Of a DNA stretch of 35,162 nt, positions 15,286-23,212 are shown one piece after another. The stretch lies in contig CALURT010000026.1 in NCBI GenBank assembly GCA_944323245.1, positions 1-35,162 of the forward strand, given 5' to 3'. The notes under the pieces were generated by a model that had not been told where the DNA came from, did no database searches, and saw nothing but the letters and a program-made list of their open reading frames with translations. A program made the translations under genes and the position numbers. The stretch is from an uncultured Bacteroidales bacterium (lineage in GTDB: Bacteria; Bacteroidota; Bacteroidia; Bacteroidales; UBA932). How positions within the stretch are numbered: the first letter of the stretch is position 1; each line of letters opens with the position of its first letter.

Positions 15286-16643
15286 TTCGGTGAATCGGCT
15301 TCCCCGAGACTTTTCCTGATGTCCTCGTCGCTGAGGGTGAAATCCGTGATGTTTCCGGCCAAATACTGGTCGTATGCCGACATGTCCACGAGTCCGTGTC
15401 CCGAAAGGTTGAACAGGATGGTCTTGCTTTCCCCTGATTCCTTGCATTTGAGGGCTTCACGGATGGTGGCGGCGATGGCATGGCAGGATTCAGGTGCCGG
15501 AATGATGCCTTCGGCCTTTGCAAAAAGACAACCTGCCCCGAACGATTCGGTCTGAGGAATGTCCACGCCTTCCATATAGCCGTCCTTGAGAAGCTGGGAG
15601 ACGATGACTCCCGCACCGTGGTATCTGAGACCGCCGGCATGGATGTTGGCCGGAGCGAACTTGTGTCCCAAGGTGAACATCGGAAGAAGCGGCGTATATC
15701 CCGATTCGTCCCCGAAATCATATTCGAACTTGCCGCGGGTCAGTTTCGGACAGGACGCAGGCTCGGCAGCGATGAACTTGGTCTTTTTCCCTTCAAGGAT
15801 GTTGTGTCTCATGAACGGGAAGCTGATACCGCCGAAGTTGGAGCCTCCGCCGAAGCAGGCGATGACGATGTCAGGGTATTCTTCCGCCATTTCCATCTGC
15901 TTTTCAGCCTCAAGGCCGATGACGGTCTGATGCAGGGACACGTGGCTCATTACGGACCCGAGCGTGTATTTGCATCCCGGGGTCATCCTTGCTAATTCCA
16001 CGGCTTCCGAAATGGCCGTTCCCAACGAACCCTGATAGTTCGGGTTGACGGTCAGGATATCCTTTCCCGCACGGGTTGACATTGACGGCGACGGAGTGAC
16101 CTGCGCCCCGAAAACCTGCATCATGCTCCTTCTGTACGGTTTCTGTTCATAACTGATTTTCACCTGATATACTGCGGCTTCAAGACCGAAGAGACTTGCT
16201 GCGTATGACAGAGCCGTTCCCCATTGGCCTGCACCGGTTTCCGTAGTGACGTTCGTGACTCCTTCCATTTTGCAGTAGTAGGCCTGGGCAAGGGCGGAAT
16301 TGAGCTTGTGCGAACCCACCGGACTGACGCTTTCGTTCTTGAAATAAATATGCGCAGGAGTATCCAGTGCCTTTTCAAGTCCGGTAGCCCGCACGAGAGG
16401 GGTCGACCTGTAATAGGTGTACATTTCCCTTACTTTCTCAGGAATCTCGATCCATCGGTCTGTCTGATTCAGTTCCTGATGACAAAGTTCCTTTGCGAAA
16501 ATCGGGTAAAGGTCTTCCGCTTTCATCGGCTGTTTCGTGACCGGATTGAGCAGAGGCATGGGCTTGTGGATCATGTCCGCCTGAATGTTGTACCATTGCT
16601 TCGGCAGATCTGCCTCACTGAGAAAATAACGCTTCTGTTTCAT
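15279..16643 (-). CDS. trpB: TrpB2-type tryptophan synthase beta-like protein
   Basis: The 454-residue PLP enzyme has the TrpB2 N-terminal extension (QWYNIQADM...YPIFAKELCHQE), the PLP-lysine motif GSHKLNSALAQAYY (Lys about 113), TETGAGQWGTALSYAA, and the phosphate-binding CFGGGSNFGG. It would condense indole or an indole donor with serine to give tryptophan. TrpB2 proteins often occur without TrpA, and none is seen here. No other trp genes are adjacent. Convergent with the M24 gene by a 7-bp overlap. The role may be indole salvage rather than de novo synthesis; this is inference from the family. Confidence 0.9.
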   Translation of the reverse strand: MKQKRYFLSEADLPKQWYNIQADMIHKPMPLLNPVTKQPMKAEDLYPIFAKELCHQELNQTDRWIEIPEKVREMYTYYRSTPLVRATGLEKALDTPAHIYFKNESVSPVGSHKLNSALAQAYYCKMEGVTNVTTETGAGQWGTALSYAASLFGLEAAVYQVKISYEQKPYRRSMMQVFGAQVTPSPSMSTRAGKDILTVNPNYQGSLGTAISEAVELARMTPGCKYTLGSVMSHVSLHQTVIGLEAEKQMEMAEEYPDIVIACFGGGSNFGGISFPFMRHNILEGKKTKFIAAEPASCPKLTRGKFEYDFGDESGYTPLLPMFTLGHKFAPANIHAGGLRYHGAGVIVSQLLKDGYMEGVDIPQTESFGAGCLFAKAEGIIPAPESCHAIAATIREALKCKESGESKTILFNLSGHGLVDMSAYDQYLAGNITDFTLSDEDIRKSLGEADSPNQ

Positions 16644-16711
16644 GATTTGATGATATTAATAAGGGTTGTTTGATATAATTGTCTGTGGTTCTGTTTTCAA
16701 AGGGGATAAAA

Positions 16712-16743
16712 TAAAAGCCGGTCGATTGTCTTTCGGCCGGCTT
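16712..16743 (-). terminator. Terminator of sdhC
   Basis: On the minus strand AAGCCGG pairs with CCGGCTT, and the hairpin is followed by TTTATTTTATCC. It lies directly after sdhC (stop at 16765) and separates it from trpB. Confidence 0.75.
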
Positions 16744-16764
16744 CTGAATTTCTGTCTTTCGCTT

Positions 16765-17460
16765 TTATGCTCCGATTTTCAGGGCTTCCATGTAGGAATT
16801 GATAGCTACTGTCGTGAATCCCAAGAAAATAAGTGTCGCAAAGATGTAAGCGAGGACTTTAAGCCTGCCGATCCAGATCTTGTTGTTCCAACCGATGGTC
16901 TGGAATGCGCTCCAGAATCCATGAGTCAGGTGGAACCACAACGCCCCGAACCAGACTACATAGATAGCTACCTGCCACCAAGTGCCGAAAGTCGTCGTAA
17001 GAAGGTCGTATGGATTGTCGGCTTCTTTGCCCATCCATTCCTGAAGCTGCATGTCGGCCCAGAAGTGGGTAAGGTGGAAAACAAGAAGTCCGAGCACGAT
17101 GATACCGAGGGCAAGCATGTTCTTGGATGCCCATGAATCGGTCTTGGCGTTACTCGATACCTTGTAACGGAAATAACCTCCGCGGGAGCAGAGATTGCTT
17201 ATCGTAAGTATGCAGGCATACATTATATGAATGATGAATCCAAGAGCAAGGATAGGGACCATTACAGTAATGATAGGGAGGGACATGAAGTCGCAACCCA
17301 TCTGGAATAGTCCGTCCGGTGCTCCGAAATCATTGGTAATTGAGTCGATTACAGAGAAAAAGTTGATAGTGAGGTGAAGCAGGAGGAAAAGAATGAGAAA
17401 CAGCCCGCTTATGCTCATTATAAGTTTCTTACCGATGGAAGATTTGAAAATGTTTGCCAT
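16765..17460 (-). CDS. sdhC: Succinate dehydrogenase/fumarate reductase cytochrome b subunit, alone
   Basis: The 231-residue protein has five membrane helices, as in the single-subunit anchor of Bacteroidetes-type succinate:quinone oxidoreductase. It opens SSIGKKLIMSISGLFLILFLLLHLTIN and has histidines in the helices (LLLHLTIN, GFIIHIMYA, VFHLTHFWA, LWFHLTHGFWSAF) suitable as haem b ligands. It should anchor SdhAB and pass electrons to or from menaquinone. Unusually, no sdhA or sdhB gene follows: a terminator comes next, then trpB. The catalytic subunits must be elsewhere, or this is a second orphan copy. Confidence 0.9.
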   Translation of the reverse strand: MANIFKSSIGKKLIMSISGLFLILFLLLHLTINFFSVIDSITNDFGAPDGLFQMGCDFMSLPIITVMVPILALGFIIHIMYACILTISNLCSRGGYFRYKVSSNAKTDSWASKNMLALGIIVLGLLVFHLTHFWADMQLQEWMGKEADNPYDLLTTTFGTWWQVAIYVVWFGALWFHLTHGFWSAFQTIGWNNKIWIGRLKVLAYIFATLIFLGFTTVAINSYMEALKIGA

Positions 17461-17501
17461 ATCGTCGTTCTAAAATTAAATCATTCTTGTCAACGGGTAT
17501 G

Positions 17502-17549
17502 CAAATATATATTCTTTCTTGCAAGTTTCATAATAAATCGATATTTTTG
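17502..17549. promoter_or_regulatory. Divergent promoters of sdhC and pyrH
   Basis: The minus-strand box TATATTTG (17509-17502) faces sdhC. On the plus strand TTG (17519-17521) is followed after 20 bp by TATTTTTG (17542-17549), 37 bp before the pyrH ATG. Both fit the Bacteroidetes consensus. Confidence 0.55.
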
Positions 17550-17586
17550 TTTGTACAAATTTTTCGGGTGCATACCATATTTTATT

Positions 17587-18291
17587 ATGTATAAAAGAGT
17601 TTTATTGAAGTTGAGCGGGGAAAGCCTCGGCGGTCCGGCCGGCAGGGGCATAGACGAGAATTGTCTTGCCGCATACGCCGGGGAGATTGCGTCAGCCGTG
17701 CGCAAGGGGCTTCAGGTAGGAATAGTGATCGGCGGCGGCAATATTTTCCGCGGACTTTCGGGTGTAGGCAAGGGTTTCGACCGTGTCAACGGCGACAAGA
17801 TGGGTATGCTTGCCACTGTCATCAATTCTCTCGGCCTGTCCATGGCCATAAGGTCGGCGGGAGTCGAAGCCGAAGTGTTTACGGCCACTCCGATGATGCC
17901 GGTAGCAAGATATTATATGAGAGATGACGCTGTAGCCTTCATGGAAAAAGGAGGGGTTGCCCTCATAGCAGGAGGTACCGGAAATCCTTTCTTCACCACT
18001 GATTCAGGTGCAGCCCTCCGTGCTTTGGAAATCGGTGCGGATGCCCTGTTGAAAGGGACACGTGTCGATGGAGTCTATACTGCCGATCCGGAAAAGGACC
18101 CGACGGCAGTGAAATACGACGAACTTACATTCGACAAGGCTCTTGAAGACCATCTGAAAGTGATGGACCAGACAGCCTTCGCCCTTTGCAGGGAAGGGAA
18201 CATGCCTATCATCGTGTTCGATATGAACGCCAAAGGCAATCTTTCGAAACTCATAGACGGAGAGAAAGTGGGTACCCTTGTCCACGTATGA
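17587..18291 (+). CDS. pyrH: UMP kinase
   Basis: The 234-residue protein is of normal length and carries the amino-acid-kinase motifs: MYKRVLLKLSGESLGG, GIVIGGGNIFRG, GDKMGMLATVINSL, and AGGTGNPFFTTDSGAALRA. It phosphorylates UMP to UDP in pyrimidine nucleotide synthesis. ATG 17587 is chosen because homology starts at KRVLLKLSGE; the frame is open upstream to 17374, but that stretch lies in the promoter and sdhC. frr follows after 46 bp, the common bacterial pairing. Confidence 0.96.
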   Translation: MYKRVLLKLSGESLGGPAGRGIDENCLAAYAGEIASAVRKGLQVGIVIGGGNIFRGLSGVGKGFDRVNGDKMGMLATVINSLGLSMAIRSAGVEAEVFTATPMMPVARYYMRDDAVAFMEKGGVALIAGGTGNPFFTTDSGAALRALEIGADALLKGTRVDGVYTADPEKDPTAVKYDELTFDKALEDHLKVMDQTAFALCREGNMPIIVFDMNAKGNLSKLIDGEKVGTLVHV

Positions 18292-18337
18292 CGCAGGGTG
18301 CCGTCCACAAACCGATAACAACAAAAACACTTGCGAT

Positions 18338-18901
18338 ATGATAGACAAAGCAAACGAAATCCTTTCGGGGACCAAAACCAAGATGAACGACGCAGTGAAG
18401 TTCCTTGAAGAAGATGTGAAAACTTATCGTGCCGGCAAGGCAAATCCACTTATTTTCAATAATGTCACTGTAGATTATTACGGCTCGGAGACACCTGTTC
18501 CGCAGGTAGCTTCCATTACAACCCCGGACGCCAAGACAATTGTCATCCAGCCGTGGGAGAAAAAGATGATACCTGTCATCGAAAAAGCCATAATGGATGC
18601 CAATATCGGGCTTACGCCTCAGAACAACGGAGAGACCATCAGGTGTTCCGTGCCGCCGTTGACGGAGGAGAGGCGCAAGGAACTTATCAAAAAGGTAAGG
18701 ACAGCCGGAGAAAACGGCAAGATCGTGATCCGTAACGCCCGCAGGGATGCCATCGACCTTTTGAAAAAGGCTCAGAAAGACGGACTTCCTGAGGATATGG
18801 AAAAGGACTTCGAGCAGAAGATCCAGAAGGAAACCGATGCGGCCATCAAGAAAATCGACGAGATTGTTTCCGCCAAGGAAAAGGAAATTCTTACCGTCTG
18901 A
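18338..18901 (+). CDS. frr: Ribosome recycling factor
   Basis: The 187-residue protein matches the family length and motifs: the helical N-terminus, VKTYRAGKANPLIFNNVTVDYYGSETPVPQVA, ITTPDAKTIVIQPWE, and RRDAIDLLKKAQKDG. With EF-G it splits post-termination ribosomes. ATG 18338 gives the canonical start; a longer in-frame start at 18278 lies inside pyrH and is rejected. It immediately precedes the Phe/Tyr attenuator promoter, which overlaps its stop codon region. Confidence 0.95.
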   Translation: MIDKANEILSGTKTKMNDAVKFLEEDVKTYRAGKANPLIFNNVTVDYYGSETPVPQVASITTPDAKTIVIQPWEKKMIPVIEKAIMDANIGLTPQNNGETIRCSVPPLTEERRKELIKKVRTAGENGKIVIRNARRDAIDLLKKAQKDGLPEDMEKDFEQKIQKETDAAIKKIDEIVSAKEKEILTV

Positions 18902-18932
18902 TTGTTGTGTATTGAAAAATTTTGTATATTTG
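18902..18932 (+). promoter_or_regulatory. Promoter of the Phe/Tyr operon
   Basis: TTG (18902-18904) and a perfect TATATTTG (18925-18932) are separated by 20 bp. The predicted start of transcription is only a few bases before the leader-peptide ATG (18941), so the leader would have almost no 5' untranslated region. Confidence 0.75.
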
Positions 18933-18940
18933 TTCCCGTT

Positions 18941-19003
18941 ATGACGAACAACGATTTCCGATTTAGCTTTTTCTTTTATTACTATTCTCAGAAAAGGGTA
19001 TAG
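18941..19003 (+). CDS. Phe/Tyr-rich leader peptide of the pheA operon
   Basis: A 20-codon frame reads MTNND then FRFSFFFYYYSQKRV and ends at TAG (19001-19003). Eight of its residues are Phe (five) or Tyr (three), and six of them are consecutive (FFFYYY). It lies between a strong promoter and a strong terminator, upstream of genes for Phe and Tyr synthesis. This is the classical arrangement of an attenuation leader: shortage of charged tRNA-Phe or tRNA-Tyr would stall the ribosome in the run of codons 10-15 (18968-18985). The ORF is short and has no Shine-Dalgarno, which is normal in this phylum. Confidence 0.85.
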   Translation: MTNNDFRFSFFFYYYSQKRV

Positions 19004-19089
19004 TCCGGAGGTCGTGCGCAAAACAAAAAATTTTTTCATAAGGTTATTAAAATGTGAGCTGTCCGGACGTGAGTCCGGACAGCTTTTTT
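19003..19089 (+). promoter_or_regulatory. Attenuator: antiterminator segment and intrinsic terminator
   Basis: The terminator is a perfect 12-bp stem, AGCTGTCCGGAC (19057-19068) with GTCCGGACAGCT (19073-19084), a GTGA loop and six T residues (19084-19089). GTCCGGA at 19003-19009, beginning at the last base of the leader stop codon, is complementary to TCCGGAC (19062-19068) in the terminator's 5' arm. A ribosome stalled at the Phe/Tyr codons leaves it free to pair and block the terminator. A ribosome that reaches the stop codon covers it, so the terminator forms. Only this two-state switch is visible; there is no separate pause hairpin. Confidence 0.8.
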
Positions 19090-19135
19090 ACGTGGTACTA
19101 AGTTTACGGGAATTAAGTTTATTGGAAGTAATTTT

Positions 19136-19972
19136 ATGGGAAATAAAAAAGTTGCAATACAGGGATTCAGCGGCTGTTTCCACGAACAGGCGGCGAGAAT
19201 GTTTTACGGAGAAAGGGAGGGAGTATGTCCGGAAATAGTCGAATGCGCCACATTCGACGGATTGTACTCTTCAATGAATGCGGGGCAGGCGGATGCAGCC
19301 ATCATGGCGATAGAGAACACCGTGTCCGGGGGACTTTTGCCGAATTTCGAACTGCTCAGGAAGTACGACGTCAAGATCAAGGGAGAGGTTTTTCTCCGCA
19401 TCAGGCAGAATCTGATGGCTCTTCCCGGCCAGACCATTGAAGATATAAGGGAGGTCAGGACGCACTACATGGCCATCAACCAGACGAGGGCCTTCTTTTC
19501 GGAATATCCTCATATAAGGTTGGTGGAATCGGAAGATACGGCCAAGAGCGCAGCCGACATAGCAAGGGAAGGACTCCGGGGAATAGGAGCCGTGGCCTCG
19601 GAACTTGCTGCGGAACTGTACGGATTGGAGATTCTGAAACCGGGGATTGAAACCTATAAGCAGAATTTCACGAGATTCCTGATTCTCGACGATTCGCTGC
19701 AGGTGCCCGAACAGGAAATCGACAAGGTGTCGATGTGCTTCACGCTGCCGCACAAGTCCGGTTCATTGGCTCAGGTCCTTACGATACTCTCCTTTTATGA
19801 TATGAATCTCACAAGGATACAGTCCCTGCCCATCCCGGGAAGAGAGTGGCAGTATTTTTTCTATGTGGATATAAAATTCGACAGCTATGAAAGATACAGA
19901 CAGGCTTTGACCGCCGTCCGCCCGCTCATGGAAGACCTGAACATTCTCGGAGAATACAGGGCGGCTATATAA
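19136..19972 (+). CDS. pheA: Prephenate dehydratase
   Basis: The 278-residue protein has a prephenate dehydratase domain (about 1-185: KVAIQGFSGCFHEQAA, AIMAIENTVSGGLLPN, and the catalytic TRF in QNFTRFLIL). An ACT domain follows (about 195-275: LPHKSGSLAQVLTILSFYDMNLTRIQSLPI), the usual site of phenylalanine feedback. It converts prephenate to phenylpyruvate. There is no chorismate mutase domain here; that activity is at the end of the operon. It is the first structural gene after the attenuator. Confidence 0.96.
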   Translation: MGNKKVAIQGFSGCFHEQAARMFYGEREGVCPEIVECATFDGLYSSMNAGQADAAIMAIENTVSGGLLPNFELLRKYDVKIKGEVFLRIRQNLMALPGQTIEDIREVRTHYMAINQTRAFFSEYPHIRLVESEDTAKSAADIAREGLRGIGAVASELAAELYGLEILKPGIETYKQNFTRFLILDDSLQVPEQEIDKVSMCFTLPHKSGSLAQVLTILSFYDMNLTRIQSLPIPGREWQYFFYVDIKFDSYERYRQALTAVRPLMEDLNILGEYRAAI

Positions 19973-19997
19973 AAGGTATCATAAAATTAATAAAATC

Positions 19998-21197
19998 ATG
20001 ATAATACAACCGGCACAAAGGACCTCTACGGTCAAGGAATACTATTTTTCAAGGAAATTGAAGGAAATCGACAGGATGAATGCCGAAAGGCCTGAGCCTG
20101 TCATCAATCTCGGTATCGGAGCACCGGACGGAATGCCTCCGGCAGCGGCAATAGACGCCCTTGTGGAAAGCGCCGTACAGAAAGGGAATCACGCATATCA
20201 GAGTTATGTCGGCATCCCGCAGCTGCGCAAGGCTTTTGCGGACTGGTATTCCCGTTATTACGGCGTCACACTCGACCCGGCGTGCGAGATTCAGCCGTTG
20301 GTCGGCTCGAAAGAGGGGATTCTTCTTGTTTCATTGGCATTTTTGGACAAGGGCGACAAGGTCCTTGTCCCCGACCCGGGTTATCCGACCTATTCGTCGG
20401 CTTCCAGACTTGCGGAAGCGGAAATTATCCCGTATGACCTGAGGGAAGAGGACGGCTGGCAGCCTGATTTTGAAAAACTCGAACGCATGAACCTTGACGG
20501 AGTGAAAATCATGTGGACGAATTACCCGAACATGCCTACCGGAGCGGCCGCTTCTATGGCCCTTTATGAAAAACTTGTTGATTTCGGACGGCGTCACGGC
20601 ATTCTTGTATGCAATGACAATCCGTACAGTTTCATCCTGAATGACAATCCTCTGTCCATCCTTGCCGTGCCGGGAGCCAAGGAATGCTGTCTCGAACTGA
20701 ATTCGCTGAGCAAGGCGCACAACATGTCCGGATGGAGGATAGGCATGGTGGCTGCCGACAGGGAAATCATTTCGGAAATCCTAAAGGTCAAGAGCCAGAT
20801 GGATTCGGGAATGTTCAAGCCTTTGCAGCTTGCGGCTGTGGCTGCCCTGTCCATGGGACCGGAATGGTTCACGGAACTGAATGCGGAATACAGGAAGCGC
20901 AGGGTCCTTGCCGGGGAGATTTTCGACATCATTGGAGCGGATTATGACAGCAACAGTTCCGGTATGTTCCTGTGGGGCAGAATCCGTGAGGACAATCCGC
21001 TGCTCGGAGGGACTTCCGACGGGGAGAAATCCTTCGGGGAAACGGTGTCTGACAGGATTTTACATGATGCCGGAGTATTCATCACCCCGGGATTCATATT
21101 CGGCCGTAACGGCCGGAACCATATAAGGATTTCGCTTTGTGCAGATTGTGGTACGTTGAGGAAATCTGCTGAAAAAATCAGAAAAATATTGAAATGA
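19998..21197 (+). CDS. Class I/II PLP aminotransferase of the aromatic operon
   Basis: The 399-residue fold-type I enzyme has NLGIGAPDGMPP, YQSYVGIPQLRKAFADWY, DPGYPTYSSA, a CNDNPYSFIL segment, and the PLP lysine in LNSLSKAHNMSGWRIG (Lys about 239). Position between pheA and tyrA suggests it transaminates phenylpyruvate and 4-hydroxyphenylpyruvate, or prephenate. The sequence group includes aspartate and LL-diaminopimelate aminotransferases, so the exact acceptor is not certain. It starts 25 bp after pheA and its TGA overlaps the tyrA ATG (ATGA), which supports coupled translation. Confidence 0.9.
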   Translation: MIIQPAQRTSTVKEYYFSRKLKEIDRMNAERPEPVINLGIGAPDGMPPAAAIDALVESAVQKGNHAYQSYVGIPQLRKAFADWYSRYYGVTLDPACEIQPLVGSKEGILLVSLAFLDKGDKVLVPDPGYPTYSSASRLAEAEIIPYDLREEDGWQPDFEKLERMNLDGVKIMWTNYPNMPTGAAASMALYEKLVDFGRRHGILVCNDNPYSFILNDNPLSILAVPGAKECCLELNSLSKAHNMSGWRIGMVAADREIISEILKVKSQMDSGMFKPLQLAAVAALSMGPEWFTELNAEYRKRRVLAGEIFDIIGADYDSNSSGMFLWGRIREDNPLLGGTSDGEKSFGETVSDRILHDAGVFITPGFIFGRNGRNHIRISLCADCGTLRKSAEKIRKILK

Positions 21198-22081
21198 AGG
21201 TAGGAATAATAGGTCTCGGCCTCATCGGAGGCTCGATGGCGATAGATTTGAGAAGAAAAGGCTTCGCATCCCGGATTCTCGGTGTGGAATCCGACCCTGT
21301 CAATGCAGCGGCGGCGGAGAAGATAGGTCTTGCGGACAAGGTCGTGGATTTCGGAGAATGTGTCCGTGAAAGCGACATCGTAATCCTTGCTGTACCGGTC
21401 GGGGCGGCTGTGAAACTGCTGCCCGAGGTCCTCGATATATTCGGAGAGGATGCTTCCTCCGGTGCGGAATCTTCCGACGGGGACGGGAAATGCAGGAAAA
21501 CTGTCATAGACGTGTGCTCTGTCAAGGAACAGCTTATCAGGACAGTGCATTATCATCCGATGAGAAGCCGCTACGTATCCACGCATCCGATGGCAGGTAC
21601 CGAATATTCGGGCCCGTGGGCAGCCATGCCAGGCCTTTTCGACGGACGGGCCTGTATCTTCTGTAACGTGGAGGAGTCCGACCCTGCGGCTGTCAGGAAA
21701 GTGGAGAAAATGTATGACGTCCTGAACATGAGGCCGATTTACATGAACGCCTCCAATCATGACGTACACACAGCGTATGTTTCACATATTTCGCATATTA
21801 CATCGTTTGCCCTTGCATTGACGGTCCTCGACAAGGAGAAAAACGAAAAGCACATCTTCGACCTTGCGTCGGGCGGGTTTTCGTCCACCGTGCGGCTTGC
21901 CAAGAGCAACGCCGACATGTGGGTGCCGATTTTTACCCAGAACAGGGACAATCTCCTGCAGGTCATGGATACCTATATCGAGAAAATGATGGCTTTCCGC
22001 AGGGCGATAGAGGATTTCGACGAAAAAGGCGTCAGAACCCTTATAGAAGACGCAAACAGAATCAAGAGAATAATCAGATAA
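21194..22081 (+). CDS. tyrA: Prephenate dehydrogenase
   Basis: The 295-residue protein has an N-terminal Rossmann domain (VGIIGLGLIGGSMAIDLRR) and the prephenate dehydrogenase domain (VIDVCSVKEQL, VSTHPMAGTEYSGPWAAMPGLFDG, HTAYVSHISHITSFALA, LASGGFSSTVRLAKSNADMW). It oxidatively decarboxylates prephenate to 4-hydroxyphenylpyruvate, the Tyr branch. There is no ACT domain, so feedback control is probably at other steps and by the attenuator. The start overlaps the aminotransferase stop by 4 bp and the next gene follows after 12 bp. Confidence 0.95.
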   Translation: MKVGIIGLGLIGGSMAIDLRRKGFASRILGVESDPVNAAAAEKIGLADKVVDFGECVRESDIVILAVPVGAAVKLLPEVLDIFGEDASSGAESSDGDGKCRKTVIDVCSVKEQLIRTVHYHPMRSRYVSTHPMAGTEYSGPWAAMPGLFDGRACIFCNVEESDPAAVRKVEKMYDVLNMRPIYMNASNHDVHTAYVSHISHITSFALALTVLDKEKNEKHIFDLASGGFSSTVRLAKSNADMWVPIFTQNRDNLLQVMDTYIEKMMAFRRAIEDFDEKGVRTLIEDANRIKRIIR

Positions 22082-22093
22082 AACGGACTTTTT

Positions 22094-23212
22094 ATGGAAA
22101 GAAGACTTGACATCGTTCCGCTTTCGGAGTGGAGCATATTCGGAAAGGAAAGGCCCATCATAATGGCCGGGCCGTGCAGCGCCGAATCCGAAATTCAGAT
22201 AATGGAGACGGCCCGAGGTCTCAAATCATTGGGAATAAACGTATTCAGGGCAGGTATATGGAAGCCCCGCACCCATCCGAACACATTCGAGGGGGTAGGA
22301 GCGAAAGGCTTGAAATGGATGCAGCGGGTCAAGAATGAACTCGGAATGAAAATCTGCACCGAAGTTGCCGGAGAGAAGCATATTTTCGACTGCCTCAAAT
22401 TCGGCGTGGACATGATTTGGATAGGGGCAAGGACCACCGCCAATCCGTTTTTGGTGCAGGAAATTGCTGATGCTCTGAAGGATACCGACATACCTGTCCT
22501 CGTAAAGAATCCGGTCAATCCCGACATAGACCTGTGGATAGGGGCTCTTGAAAGGCTCAATCAGGCCGGAATCAGAAAATTGGGAGTGATTCACAGAGGA
22601 TTTTCCACATCGGAAAAAATCCTTTACAGAAACAGACCCGAATGGCAGATCGCCATCGAACTGAGAAGCCGTTATCCGGAAATGCCGTTTTTCTGCGACC
22701 CGAGCCACATGGGCGGAGCCAAGCAGTATATTCAGGAAATCTCCCAGCGCTCCCTCGACCTCGGACTTGACGGACTGATGATAGAATCGCATTGCGATCC
22801 GACCTGCGCACTGAGCGATGCACAGCAGCAGCTTACCCCTCGCGAGCTCGGGGAAATGCTCGGAAAACTTGTTGTCAGGAAACCGGATTCGGACAGCCCT
22901 GAGTACAAGGAGAATATCCACCAGCTGAGAGCAAAAATCGACGTGATAGACGAGAGTCTGATGTATCTTCTCGGGTCGAGAATGAATATCAGCCGCCAGA
23001 TCGGAGAATACAAGAAAAGCAACAATATCGCCATCCTGCAGACGTCACGCTGGGATTCAATCCTCGAAAAGGTGATTGAAAGAGGAAAGGAAATGGGTTT
23101 GCCGGAAAAATTCGTCTCTACCGTGTTCAATGCGATTCACGAGGCATCGGTTCAGGTGCAGAATGAGATTCTGGCAGAAGAAGGCCCTTCAGAAGAGACA
23201 GGAAAACAGTAG
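22094..23212 (+). CDS. aroF: Fused DAHP synthase-chorismate mutase
   Basis: The 372-residue protein combines two enzymes. Residues about 1-265 are a short, KDSA-like DAHP synthase (IIMAGPCSAESEIQIMETAR, FRAGIWKPRTHPNTFEG, WIGARTTANPF, KNPVNPDIDLWIGALERL, FFCDPSHMGGAKQYI). Residues about 275-360 are an AroQ-type chorismate mutase (ENIHQLRAKIDVIDESLMYLLGSRMNISRQIGEYKKSN). It starts the shikimate pathway and also converts chorismate to prephenate, the substrate of both pheA and tyrA. The fusion is widespread in Bacteroidetes. Its last 86 bp are also coding on the other strand for lpxK. Confidence 0.95.
   Translation: MERRLDIVPLSEWSIFGKERPIIMAGPCSAESEIQIMETARGLKSLGINVFRAGIWKPRTHPNTFEGVGAKGLKWMQRVKNELGMKICTEVAGEKHIFDCLKFGVDMIWIGARTTANPFLVQEIADALKDTDIPVLVKNPVNPDIDLWIGALERLNQAGIRKLGVIHRGFSTSEKILYRNRPEWQIAIELRSRYPEMPFFCDPSHMGGAKQYIQEISQRSLDLGLDGLMIESHCDPTCALSDAQQQLTPRELGEMLGKLVVRKPDSDSPEYKENIHQLRAKIDVIDESLMYLLGSRMNISRQIGEYKKSNNIAILQTSRWDSILEKVIERGKEMGLPEKFVSTVFNAIHEASVQVQNEILAEEGPSEETGKQ

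Noticed and set aside
17374..17586. N-terminal extension of pyrH
   Set aside because: UMP kinase homology begins at MYKRVLLKLSGE; the extension lies in antisense sdhC and promoter sequence.
18278..18337. N-terminal extension of frr
   Set aside because: It overlaps pyrH and gives a non-homologous 20-residue extension; ATG 18338 gives the usual length.
18941..19089. T-box riboswitch upstream of pheA
   Set aside because: There is no T-box sequence or stem I; the short Phe/Tyr-rich frame explains the region better.
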